Below, piece after piece: positions 1-6,060 of a stretch of 12,124 nucleotides of DNA. The notes below the pieces were generated by a model that made no database searches, was not told where the DNA came from, and saw only the letters and a program-made list of their open reading frames with translations. Both the position numbers and the translations under genes were made by a program. The stretch is from Chloroflexota bacterium (GTDB taxonomy: Bacteria > Chloroflexota > Anaerolineae > Anaerolineales > Villigracilaceae), in contig JAKANW010000043.1 of the NCBI GenBank assembly GCA_021823555.1, forward strand, positions 1-12,124. Reading direction: 5' to 3'. The stretch's first letter is position 1. Each line of letters starts with the position of its first letter.

Positions 1-598
1 TATCGGCGGCCAGGTACTGGTTGAGAGGCACACCGGCGATGTTGGAATGCCGGGTCAACGGAACCATCTCGTCGCCATGACCACCGAGCACGTAGCAATT
101 GATGTTCTCCACGCTCACGCCCGTCTCCATCGCCACAAAGGCGCGCATACGAGCCGAGTCGAGGATGCCTGCCTGTCCGACCACGCGGTTGGGGGCCACC
201 TTTGTCAATTTCATGGTCAGGTAAGCCATTGTATCCAGCGGGTTGGTCAGGACGATGAAAATAGCATCCGGTGAATACTTGAGGGTCTCGGTGGCTGCCT
301 TGCCGACGATATCGGCATTGGCCGTCAACAGGTCATCACGGCTCATGCCGGGCTTGCGCGGCAGCCCCGCCGTGATCACGATAATGTCCGAGCCTTTGGT
401 GGCGGCATAATCGTTCGTGCCGACGACCCGCACATCCTTGCCCACGATTGGCATGGCTTCGGTCATATCCAACGCCTTGCCCTGCGGCATGCCTTCCACC
501 ACGTCCACGAGCACAATGTCGGCCAGTTCCCGTTCGGCGAGCCAATGAGCCGCGGTCGAGCCGGTCATGCCTGCGCCGATGATCGAAATTTTGTCCAT
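1..598 (-). CDS. mdh: malate dehydrogenase, NAD-type, 3' end cut by window edge
   Basis: Interconverts malate and oxaloacetate with NAD(H) in the TCA cycle, in the cytoplasm. The 199 visible residues start MDKISIIGAG. They hold the dinucleotide-binding loop GAGMTG (residues 8-13) and an Asp at 32 that favours NAD over NADP. The substrate loop GLPRKPGMSRDDL has Arg81 and Arg87; LDSAR has Asp147 and Arg150; the catalytic HGDE begins at His174. Arg81 in the loop is typical of malate rather than lactate dehydrogenase. The family is about 310 residues, so roughly 110 C-terminal residues lie beyond the window. The ATG (596-598) is preceded by an excellent Shine-Dalgarno sequence, GGAGGAA (601-607 on the plus strand). 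It follows trxB in the same direction, but a strong terminator lies between them, so it is probably transcribed separately. Confidence 0.93.
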   Translation of the reverse strand, partial: MDKISIIGAGMTGSTAAHWLAERELADIVLVDVVEGMPQGKALDMTEAMPIVGKDVRVVGTNDYAATKGSDIIVITAGLPRKPGMSRDDLLTANADIVGKAATETLKYSPDAIFIVLTNPLDTMAYLTMKLTKVAPNRVVGQAGILDSARMRAFVAMETGVSVENINCYVLGGHGDEMVPLTRHSNIAGVPLNQYLAAD

Positions 599-702
599 GT
601 TTCCTCCAAAATTAGCGAGATAATATCATTTTATCCGAAAGTGGGGCAGTTTAATAGTTCAATTTGTCACATGATTAGACTGTCAAACAGCTATTTTCGG
701 AC

Positions 703-746
703 AAAAAAACAGGATTTCCATGCCGATTCGGCACTTGAAATCCTGT
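703..746 (-). terminator. Rho-independent terminator for trxB
   Basis: Read on the minus strand, a perfect 10-bp outer stem (ACAGGATTTC with GAAATCCTGT) encloses a second perfect stem (TGCCG/CGGCA, ATT loop). It is followed at once by seven T residues (703-709). It sits about 130 bp past the trxB stop and about 105 bp before the mdh start, so it separates the two transcripts. Confidence 0.85.
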
Positions 747-783
747 CCACCACCTTTGCATGGTGATTACTCTCTATAAGAAA

Positions 784-836
784 CGTCCCGAAGGTATCCG
801 TGAATCAGAATTTGCTCTTCTCAAACCTTCGGGACG
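784..836. repeat. dispersed hairpin repeat, copy 1
   Basis: A 12-bp perfect inverted repeat, CGTCCCGAAGGT (784-795) and ACCTTCGGGACG (825-836), with a 29-base spacer, lies just past the trxB stop. The right side, with its CTCAAA lead-in and GGACGGT tail, closely resembles the right side of the repeat at 2236-2252. This points to one repeat family rather than a chance hairpin. It may act as a 3'-end stem in the trxB transcript. Confidence 0.65.
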
Positions 837-876
837 GTGTGTCACATTACCTCATTCCGGGACTAGACCAACCGGT

Positions 877-1863
877 TCAGGCCACGCTTCGAGCTGTCTC
901 CTGCGCCTCGAGGAAGCGCGTCGCCTGGATGGCTGCCGCCGCGCCCATTCCCGCCGAAGTGACCACCTGCCGGAAATGCGGATCAGCCGCCTCCCCTGCC
1001 GCGTAGACGCCGGGCACGCTGGTCTCCATCAACTGGTTGACCTTGAGATAGCCGCGCTCATCCATCTCCAACTGACCTTTGAAAATCTCCGTATTGGGAG
1101 TATGACCGATAAAGATAAACACGCCATCCGTCTCGAAGTTCGTCTCTTCGCCTGTCTGGGTATTCTTTAAGCGCACAGCTTCTACCTTATCCGCGCCGAC
1201 CACCTCGGTCACGATTGTGTTCCAGATGAACTTGATTTTCTCGTGCTCTTTGGCGCGCTTCTGCAAAATGGCGCCCGCCCGCAGCTCATTCCGGCGATGG
1301 AGGATGTTCACTTCGGAGGCGTATCGCGTCAGGAACAAAGCTTCCTCTAAAGCGGAGTCGCCGCCCCCGACCACCACCACCTTTTTCTCCTTGAAGAACC
1401 AGCCGTCGCAGGTAGCGCAATAAGAAACGCCCTTGCCGGTCAATTCCTTCTCGCCGGGCACGTTCAGGGTCACTGAGCTGGCACCCGTACTGACAATGAC
1501 AGAGTCGGCCAGGTACTCGCCGCTATCGGTTGTCACTTTGAACGGCCGTTGGGAAAAATCCACTGCATTGGCCAAATCAAACTCCGTGGTCGCGCCGAAA
1601 TGCTCGGCCTGCTTCTGGAACAGTTCTCCCAACTGCGCCCCGCCCACGCCCTCCGGGAAACCGGGGTAGTTCTCGATGGCATAGGTCAGGGCGGCCTGCC
1701 CGCCCAGTTGGGTCCCGGTCAGGACTACCGGCTGGAGTTCCGCCCGCGCTGCGTACAACGCCGCGGCAAACCCGGCCGGTCCCGAACCCAGCACCAGCAC
1801 CTTGACGTGTTTAGAATTTCCGCTGTCTTTTGAAGGATTGGACACACTTCCCAAATTGAACAT
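877..1863 (-). CDS. trxB: thioredoxin reductase (NADPH)
   Basis: FAD-dependent enzyme that passes electrons from NADPH to thioredoxin for cytoplasmic disulfide reduction. It is 328 residues, close to the family's usual 310-330. The FAD-binding loop GSGPAG is at residues 26-31, the redox pair CATC at 149-152, the NADPH-binding GGGDSA at 166-171, and HRRNELRA at 189-196 holds the arginines that bind the NADPH 2'-phosphate. The C-terminal FAD motif reads GEAAD (290-294) where most relatives have GD, a mild departure. About 20 residues precede the first beta strand, slightly longer than E. coli. The ATG at 1863 has GAGGT close upstream. The gene stands alone between hairpins and terminators. Confidence 0.94.
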   Translation of the reverse strand: MFNLGSVSNPSKDSGNSKHVKVLVLGSGPAGFAAALYAARAELQPVVLTGTQLGGQAALTYAIENYPGFPEGVGGAQLGELFQKQAEHFGATTEFDLANAVDFSQRPFKVTTDSGEYLADSVIVSTGASSVTLNVPGEKELTGKGVSYCATCDGWFFKEKKVVVVGGGDSALEEALFLTRYASEVNILHRRNELRAGAILQKRAKEHEKIKFIWNTIVTEVVGADKVEAVRLKNTQTGEETNFETDGVFIFIGHTPNTEIFKGQLEMDERGYLKVNQLMETSVPGVYAAGEAADPHFRQVVTSAGMGAAAAIQATRFLEAQETARSVA

Positions 1864-1930
1864 GGTTACCTCGGTTCTTGTACTTTTGCATTATCCAGAC
1901 GCCGCTTGCGGCTTGTAACTTACCGTTTGC

Positions 1931-1939
1931 ATTGTATCA
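1931..1939 (-). promoter_or_regulatory. candidate extended -10 promoter for trxB
   Basis: On the minus strand the sequence TGATACAAT has the TGn plus TAnAAT form of an extended -10 box, about 70 bases before the trxB ATG. No good -35 hexamer is seen at the right distance, which extended -10 promoters can tolerate. A small GCCGC/GCGGC hairpin lies in the resulting leader (around 1904-1915). Confidence 0.4.
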
Positions 1940-2055
1940 GATGCGGGACAGGGGGAAAAAGTTTCAGTAGATTTATCCAACGGCAGCGCGAATGAATTCT
2001 GTCAGTTTTATATTTTCGATTGTGCCAGATTTTTGCCATCGGCAAGGAGATTCTC

Positions 2056-2160
2056 ATGATGAGCTCAGAAGTTGAACGGGCGATTACTAAATTATCCCCA
2101 AAAAGCGCTCAATCAATATCGCGCGGGGAAAGCCAAAGAGCTATGAAACATTTCGCCTAA
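2056..2160 (+). pseudogene. remnant of a small toxin-antitoxin operon
   Basis: A good Shine-Dalgarno sequence (AAGGAGA, 2044-2050) precedes ATGATG and the translation MMSSEVERAITKLSPK, which resembles the start of small antitoxin-like proteins (V/IEKAI.LSPEEL). One base out of frame, the next stretch reads ALNQYRAGKAKEL and stops. This resembles the usual C-terminus of the same proteins (AL..YRAGK..EL). Its TGA overlaps an ATG as ATGA, and the second frame reads MKHFA then TAA, like the start of the partner toxins (MKHF.SP.FW). An intact antitoxin of this kind is about 65-70 residues, so the middle is missing and both genes are dead. Family recognition is from memory of the consensus. The alternative is an unrelated 34-residue ORF. 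Confidence 0.4.
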
Positions 2161-2165
2161 GTTGG

Positions 2166-2249
2166 GAAAGAACGTCCCGCAGGTTTCGACAAGTTCAACC
2201 CAAGTGTTCGATGGAGCAAATTTGACCTATTCTCAAAACCTGCGGGACG
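2166..2249. repeat. dispersed hairpin repeat, copy 2
   Basis: A 14-bp perfect inverted repeat, CGTCCCGCAGGTTT (2173-2186) and AAACCTGCGGGACG (2236-2249), has a 49-base spacer. Positions 2166-2208 match 11850-11892 at 42 of 43 bases. It lies just past the phhA stop, read on the minus strand, and could serve as that transcript's 3' stem, though no clear T-tract follows. Confidence 0.8.
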
Positions 2250-2305
2250 GTTTCAATATCAAAGGCAAAACATCCCGAACGTGAAATTACATGGGGAGAT
2301 GTCCG

Positions 2306-3322
2306 TTACTTGCTTCGAAGCGCAATCGGCTGCAGGTAGGAGTCAAGCAACGCATCCATCTGTTCAAATGACTCACAGACGAAGAACATGGGATTGAAAG
2401 CATAGACTGTTTTAGGGATTTGGGCGATCATCTCCGCGTCAAACGGAGCCAATATCACCTCGCCGCCAAAGTATCCTTCGCGGGGGATGCCCAGCCTGTC
2501 ATATAGCGCCCGGACGACGTTCCAGCCCTGCTCCTGGGATGACATCTGTCCTTGCTGGTGCAGCCCGTTGATACCGGAGACGATGCGGTTGATATCCTCT
2601 CGATGGGCGTGGAAATTGTCCTGGAGTTGCTCGAATACATCGCCGCAGTAATCCACCACATTATCCCGGCCCAGCCAGTAGAACTCCATGATCGTATTGG
2701 TGAGTTCACTACGACCGGAAATCGTCCCGGCTCCAAACACCTTGATACGATTGTCTTCCATGACCAATCCAAACTCGGTACTGTACCAAGCCAGGCGTTT
2801 AATCACTTCCTTCTCTGCCTGGGTCGCATTCAGGTAGGCCGGGGCAAATTTATCTTCTATGCGTGCATAGAAAGCCTGGGTCAGATACGGCAGATGGCCG
2901 AAAATATCGTGGAACATATCCGGCTCCGGCGTAAACTCCATCTGGTCGCGGGTGCGCAGATAATCGGTGATCAGGAAAATGCGCTGCGCAAACTTTACAT
3001 ACCAGTCATCGGCCAGCGTGTATCGGACAGCCGTCCGCTCGATGCGCCATCCAGTGCGCGGTTGAATCTGCTCGTTGAGGTACGTAACCGTGGGGATGCG
3101 GCGCGGATCGAGCCGCAATAATGCCAGCCCATTCTTAAATTCCTGACAGATGTGCTCCAGCAAATAGGGTTGGTGAATCGCGGCGAACAGGTCAACCCAG
3201 ATCGCGTGTTGTTCAGGAGAGAAAACGATTTCCTGGTTTGCAACTGTGTATTCCCGGGATGGATCAAGATGCTCCTCGGCAATATCACCCGTGTAAATCG
3301 GTGGATTTTGATTGGCAGCCAT
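2306..3322 (-). CDS. phhA: phenylalanine 4-monooxygenase, pterin-dependent
   Basis: Non-haem iron enzyme that hydroxylates phenylalanine to tyrosine using O2 and a tetrahydropterin. The hallmark PDMFHDIFGHLPYL gives iron ligands His138 and His143, and WYSTEFGL gives Glu183, the third ligand. There is no N-terminal ACT regulatory domain. At 338 residues it is longer than the 260-300 of proteobacterial PhhA, with the extra length mostly at the C-terminus. ATG 3322 (MAANQ) is chosen over a GTG eight codons upstream because AAAGGGA lies at the right distance before it. It is divergent from a pteridine-reductase-like gene and folK, which fits a cofactor link. A TTGACG-17-TAATAT promoter lies upstream. 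Confidence 0.93.
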   Translation of the reverse strand: MAANQNPPIYTGDIAEEHLDPSREYTVANQEIVFSPEQHAIWVDLFAAIHQPYLLEHICQEFKNGLALLRLDPRRIPTVTYLNEQIQPRTGWRIERTAVRYTLADDWYVKFAQRIFLITDYLRTRDQMEFTPEPDMFHDIFGHLPYLTQAFYARIEDKFAPAYLNATQAEKEVIKRLAWYSTEFGLVMEDNRIKVFGAGTISGRSELTNTIMEFYWLGRDNVVDYCGDVFEQLQDNFHAHREDINRIVSGINGLHQQGQMSSQEQGWNVVRALYDRLGIPREGYFGGEVILAPFDAEMIAQIPKTVYAFNPMFFVCESFEQMDALLDSYLQPIALRSK

Positions 3323-3397
3323 TCTTTTATCCCTTTCCAATAACACTAAAGGCTCGGCATCTCAAAACAGCGATGGTATTTGCAATGCTCCACGCAG

Positions 3398-3426
3398 ATA
3401 TTATCACCTCCAAAATCAGGCGTCAA
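3398..3426 (-). promoter_or_regulatory. sigma70-type promoter for phhA
   Basis: On the minus strand, -35 TTGACG (3421-3426) and -10 TAATAT (3398-3403) are separated by exactly 17 bases. They lie about 75 bases before the phhA ATG. Both hexamers match the consensus at five of six positions. Confidence 0.65.
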
Positions 3427-3460
3427 GAATGGGACTGAGTTTGTCCAATTTATTCACCTA

Positions 3461-3489
3461 TTGCTTTGGGCCCCAGCAGGATGTAAAAT
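3461..3489 (+). promoter_or_regulatory. candidate promoter of the reductase-folK pair
   Basis: The -35 TTGCTT (3461-3466) and -10 TAAAAT (3484-3489) have a 17-base spacer. The ATG of the reductase begins only 7 bases past the -10 box, where a transcript would be expected to start. There is no good Shine-Dalgarno sequence before that ATG, so the message may be leaderless. Confidence 0.45.
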
Positions 3490-3496
3490 CTCTGCG

Positions 3497-4228
3497 ATGG
3501 TCGAATCACTGCTTGGCAAAATGGTTCTGATTACTGGCGCTGCCCGCCGCGTGGGGCGCTTGCTTGCGCTGGCTTGCGCGCAGGCAGGTGCGGATGTCAT
3601 CATCCATCACGGACATTCCGAGCAGGAGGCCTTGGACGTTCAAAGGGAAATCGCTTCTCTCGGACCCCGCAGTTGGCTGCTCCCCTCAGACCTTTCCAAC
3701 GCTGACGAAGTTTTCCGGTTGATTCCGCGAGCGAACGAGTTCGGTCCGTTATATGGATTGGTCAACTGCGCTGCGATCTTCGAGCCGCTTTCCTTCCAGG
3801 AGACCACGCGCACAGACTGGGAACGTCACCTATCCATCAATTTGACCGCGCCCTTCCTGCTCAGCCAGGCGTTCGCGGAGCAAGTCCCTGAAGATGGCGA
3901 AGGCCGCATCGTCAACATTTTGGATTGGCGCGCCTTGCGTCCCGGCGCGGACCATTTCCCTTATACGATCAGTAAAGCGGCGCTTGCAGCGTTGACCCAA
4001 TCCCTGGCGGTCGCGCTGGCGCCGCGCATTTCGGTTAACGGGTTGGCCCTGGGGGCCGTGCTCCCGCCCGCAGATACGGGAACAGGCTCGGGCGTAATCA
4101 AGAACGTCCCGCTCGGGCGCTGGAGCGAAGTGGATGAAGTCCAGCAGGCGTTGGTCTTCCTGCTGGCAGGACCCGCCTACATCACCGGCGAGATCATCCA
4201 CGTGGATGGCGGGCGGCATCTCATTTAA
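3497..4228 (+). CDS. short-chain dehydrogenase, pteridine reductase-like (FolM/PTR1 type)
   Basis: Predicted NADPH-dependent reductase of dihydropterins, 243 residues. The nucleotide loop is TGAARRVG (13-20), with Arg in the TGxxxRxG form seen in pteridine reductases where ordinary SDRs have TGxxxGxG. NCAA is at 90-93. The usual catalytic Ser is replaced by Asp143, followed by Tyr156 and Lys160. The Asp-to-Tyr spacing of 13 and Tyr-to-Lys of 4 match PTR1 (D181, Y194, K198). The C-terminus VDGGRHL is typical. The ATG at 3497 sets the N-terminus directly before the first strand; an upstream in-frame ATG at 3380 would add 39 unlikely residues. folK follows after 26 bases. It could serve folate salvage, tetrahydromonapterin synthesis for the adjacent hydroxylase, or both. 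The exact substrate is inferred. Confidence 0.8.
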   Translation: MVESLLGKMVLITGAARRVGRLLALACAQAGADVIIHHGHSEQEALDVQREIASLGPRSWLLPSDLSNADEVFRLIPRANEFGPLYGLVNCAAIFEPLSFQETTRTDWERHLSINLTAPFLLSQAFAEQVPEDGEGRIVNILDWRALRPGADHFPYTISKAALAALTQSLAVALAPRISVNGLALGAVLPPADTGTGSGVIKNVPLGRWSEVDEVQQALVFLLAGPAYITGEIIHVDGGRHLI

Positions 4229-4254
4229 AGCTTTCATGGACAACATCTTCGTCA

Positions 4255-4743
4255 ATGAGTGAGTCCCACACAGCTTACCTGAACCTCGGCTCCAACATCG
4301 AACCGGAGCGCCATTTGCCGGGCGCGATCCGGCTGCTGCGGGAACACGGACAGGTCAAAGCCATCTCCAACGCCTGGGAATCGCACGCCTTCGGGTCGGA
4401 CGGGCCGAATTTCTTGAACGCCTGCGTTTTGTTTCTGACTCCCCTGGATGTCATCGAATTGAAAGAACAGGTCATCCGCCCTATCGAGGCTGCGCTCGGA
4501 CGCGTACGCAGTGCGGACAAATATGCCCCGCGCACCATTGATATTGACATCATCTTGTTCGATGACGAACCGCTTGGCGGGGAATTCTGGTCGAAGGCCT
4601 TCGTGGTGGTACCGCTGGCAGAGTTGCTCCCGAATTTCGAGCATCCCACTCGGCACGAGAAGTTGTTCCGCGTCTCAGAGCAATTGCGATCCCGGATTTG
4701 GATCGTGCAAAGGGAGGATGTGGTAATTGGGCGGGAGGAATAA
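4255..4743 (+). CDS. folK: 2-amino-4-hydroxy-6-hydroxymethyldihydropteridine pyrophosphokinase (HPPK)
   Basis: Transfers pyrophosphate from ATP to 6-hydroxymethyl-7,8-dihydropterin in folate synthesis. The 162 residues match the family length. LNLGSNI lies at 9-15, the pterin-side FLNAC region near 53-57, and YAPRTIDIDIILFDD at 90-104 holds the magnesium-binding Asp96 and Asp98, equivalent to D95 and D97 of E. coli. HPTRHEK (130-136) replaces the usual HPR.HER. The gene follows the pteridine-reductase-like gene by 26 bases and probably shares its transcript. No strong Shine-Dalgarno sequence is visible. An 8-codon ORF (ATG 4236, stop 4260-4262) overlaps its start, so coupling is possible. A terminator follows at 4831. 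Confidence 0.93.
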   Translation: MSESHTAYLNLGSNIEPERHLPGAIRLLREHGQVKAISNAWESHAFGSDGPNFLNACVLFLTPLDVIELKEQVIRPIEAALGRVRSADKYAPRTIDIDIILFDDEPLGGEFWSKAFVVVPLAELLPNFEHPTRHEKLFRVSEQLRSRIWIVQREDVVIGREE

Positions 4744-4830
4744 GATGAGCCGAGGGCAAAGCAAAATCGCGCGCCGCGCGTCTGGAAGATTTTTCCGTTT
4801 CGATCCTCGTTCGCGCGGGGATGGGGACCC

Positions 4831-4860
4831 GCACGGGGATCAAATCCCCGTGCTATTTCT
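4831..4860 (+). terminator. terminator after folK
   Basis: A perfect 10-bp stem (GCACGGGGAT, CAA loop, ATCCCCGTGC; 4831-4853) is followed by TATTTCT. The T-tract is modest but the stem is strong. It lies 88 bases past the folK stop. Confidence 0.7.
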
Positions 4861-5012
4861 ACAAAGTCCATTCGGACTCTTTTCGCCTTTGTTCTTCCGC
4901 CTTTCCCAAATTCGACCCCAGAAATCCTGTTCGCATCCCAACTACTCTTGTCGCATTTGCCCTTACAGGGTGCTTCGCGATGGGAGGACGGGTGGGGGTA
5001 AAGGCGGCAACC

Positions 5013-5084
5013 ATGCCCCATGACCAAACCTTCCTCCAAGCACAAAACAAAATCGAAGAAGCGCTGAAATCGGGCGCGACAGAG
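5013..5084 (+). pseudogene. orphan 5' fragment of a Roco gene, copy 1
   Basis: Translates as MPHDQTFLQAQNKIEEALKS then GATE, matching the first 24 residues of the intact Roco protein at 6565 with 5 substitutions. At DNA level 63 of 72 bases match. The match stops exactly where the leucine-rich repeats begin, so only the N-terminal cap is kept. The frame runs on through unrelated sequence to a stop at 5190-5192. The 270 bases between folK and this fragment hold the folK terminator and otherwise nothing I recognise. Confidence 0.8.
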
Positions 5085-5102
5085 TCAACAGACATACACC
5101 AA

Positions 5103-5181
5103 ATGATTCATCCAAACTCTTCTTACCAGCCCAACACCTTCTCCCCCTTGGGGAAGATGCCCGAAGGGCAGAGGAGTCATT
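5103..5181 (+). repeat. palindrome-bearing direct repeat, copy A
   Basis: A block starting ATGATTCATCCAA, passing through a C-rich/G-rich palindrome, and ending GAGTCATT right before the copy-2 Roco start at 5182. The same arrangement recurs at 5908-5980 before the copy-3 start, with clear similarity throughout but some indels. Confidence 0.65.
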
Positions 5182-5265
5182 ATGGTGCATGACCAAGCCT
5201 ACTACCAAGCAGAAAACAAAATCGAACAAACGCGACGCTCGAAAAATCACCTGAACAAGTGGTAG
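5182..5265 (+). pseudogene. orphan 5' fragment of a Roco gene, copy 2
   Basis: The 27-residue frame starts MVHDQAYYQAENKIEQ, matching residues 1-16 of the Roco protein at 6565, then diverges and stops at 5263-5265. The stop is 9 bases before the DUF2442 start. No leucine-rich repeats remain. It is probably a truncated paralogue start, but as a short ORF just before DUF2442 it could still act as a leader peptide. Confidence 0.7.
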
Positions 5266-5274
5266 AATCAAACC

Positions 5275-5568
5275 ATGGAAGAAAACTTGCCTGTTCTGAA
5301 GGAAGCCAAACCTCTAAAAGATTTCCGCCTGCACGTCAAATTCTCGGACGGCGCACAAGGCGAAGTTGACCTTTCCGAATTCGCGGGAAAAGGGGTTTTC
5401 GCGCTTTGGAACGATTACAGCCAGTTCGAGAAGGTAACGATTGGTTCCAGCGGCGAATTGGTTTGGAATGAAGATGTGGACATGGACGGGCTGGGAATTT
5501 ACCTGAAACTGACAGGCAAGAAGCCCGAAGACATTTTGCCAAAACTTCAAGAACTTTCTCAGGCCTGA
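5275..5568 (+). CDS. DUF2442 family protein
   Basis: A small cytoplasmic protein of 97 residues, the usual length. It shows the family pattern: KEAKPLKDFRLHVKFSDGAQGEVDLSEF (residues 9-36), then a GVFALW segment and a Trp-Asn-Glu-Asp turn (WNEDVDMDGLGIYL). The molecular function is unknown. Genes of this family are often paired with DUF4160 genes, as here, and the pair has the look of a toxin-antitoxin module. That role is inference. No clear Shine-Dalgarno sequence precedes the ATG. The upstream 27-codon Roco fragment stops 9 bases earlier, so it could be translated by coupling. Confidence 0.75.
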   Translation: MEENLPVLKEAKPLKDFRLHVKFSDGAQGEVDLSEFAGKGVFALWNDYSQFEKVTIGSSGELVWNEDVDMDGLGIYLKLTGKKPEDILPKLQELSQA

Positions 5569-5599
5569 GATCAGCCGCTTCTTCGGGATCAGCATCAAG

Positions 5600-5821
5600 A
5601 TGTTCTTTGGCGATCACGTTCCGCCGCATTTTCACGCCGAGTACGGAGATTACAAAGCGCAAGTAAATATTCGGTTACACGTTATTATCGCAGGAGACCT
5701 GCCGCCGCGCGTCCTCGGCATGGTCGTGGAGTGGGCGTCGCTGCATCAGGATGAACTGCTTGAATTGTGGGAACTTGCATCAAAGAATCAACCTTTGCAC
5801 CGCGTTGAACCGCTCAAGTAA
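5600..5821 (+). CDS. DUF4160 family protein, start codon uncertain
   Basis: From the ATG at 5600 the product is 73 residues: FGDHVPPHFHAEYGDYKAQVNI followed by LPPRVLGMVVEWASLHQDELLELWELA. This is the DUF4160 pattern, with the DHxPPHFH signature. The frame upstream of the ATG keeps reading family-like sequence, RPEISRFFGISIK (5561-5599), which normally follows an initiating Met. At that place the codon is AGG (5561-5563), one base from ATG. The conserved N-terminus overlaps the DUF2442 stop. Either translation starts downstream and drops about 13 residues, a non-standard start is used by coupling, or the gene is damaged. Function is unknown; it is a likely partner of DUF2442. Confidence 0.7.
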   Translation: MFFGDHVPPHFHAEYGDYKAQVNIRLHVIIAGDLPPRVLGMVVEWASLHQDELLELWELASKNQPLHRVEPLK

Positions 5822-5835
5822 CCAGATCATGATCT

Positions 5836-5873
5836 TCGCCCCCATGACACAATTCATCGGGGCGATTTCTTTT
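5836..5873 (+). terminator. terminator after the DUF2442/DUF4160 pair
   Basis: Arms TCGCCCCCATGA (5836-5847) and TCATCGGGGCGA (5854-5865) pair with one mismatch over 12 positions around a 6-base loop. TTTCTTTT follows. It lies 15 bases past the DUF4160 stop. Confidence 0.85.
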
Positions 5874-5907
5874 CCGAACCCAATTTCAAGCAATAAAAGT
5901 ACAGCAC

Positions 5908-5980
5908 ATGATTCACCCAACCTCTTGTTTCAAACGCAACAGCCCTTCCCCCTGTGGGGGGAAGCTGGAAGGGGGTCATT
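5908..5980 (+). repeat. palindrome-bearing direct repeat, copy B
   Basis: Second copy of the block at 5103-5181, starting ATGATTCACCCAA. It has a clean hairpin CTTCCCCC/GGGGGAAG (5945-5964) and ends GGGGTCATT immediately before another Roco start at 5981. Confidence 0.65.
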
Positions 5981-6025
5981 ATGGCGCATGACCAGGCCTA
6001 TCTCACACGTCTTAACCTTGATTAG
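5981..6025 (+). pseudogene. orphan 5' fragment of a Roco gene, copy 3
   Basis: ATG then AHDQAYL matches residues 1-8 of the Roco protein. The inverted repeat of the 555-bp element then interrupts at 6009 and the frame stops at 6023-6025. The junction marks the element's left edge and suggests the element interrupted or replaced a Roco gene here. Confidence 0.65.
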
Positions 6026-6051
6026 AAGGATTGCGGGATTACCATGATTGG
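6009..6051 (+). repeat. left terminal inverted repeat of the GxxExxY element
   Basis: Outer 15 bases are the exact reverse complement of 6549-6563; the full 43 bases are an imperfect reverse complement of 6520-6563. Positions 6011-6051 also recur as a direct repeat at 6436-6476 with only 4 differences in 41 bases. That second copy contains the TAG stop of the GxxExxY gene. Confidence 0.8.
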
Positions 6052-6060
6052 AGGTTGGAA

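Noticed and set aside
760..1170. 136-residue plus-strand frame opposite trxB
   Set aside because: It is antisense to the trxB C-terminus and begins in the intergenic hairpin region; no ribosome site or family resemblance.
1864..2055. Possible riboswitch or leader before trxB
   Set aside because: Only a small GCCGC/GCGGC hairpin and an extended -10 box are visible; no conserved riboswitch core was recognised.
3830..4255. 141-residue open frame antisense to the reductase
   Set aside because: It overlaps the catalytic Asp-Tyr-Lys region of a convincing SDR and has no start signal.
4275..5045. 256-residue open frame antisense to folK
   Set aside because: The plus strand encodes all HPPK motifs. 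The antisense product is serine- and arginine-rich with no motif.
4821..5192. 123-residue plus-strand frame containing the first Roco start fragment
   Set aside because: Its ATG lies just before the folK terminator hairpin and the first 64 residues look random. Only the 24-residue Roco-like part is meaningful.
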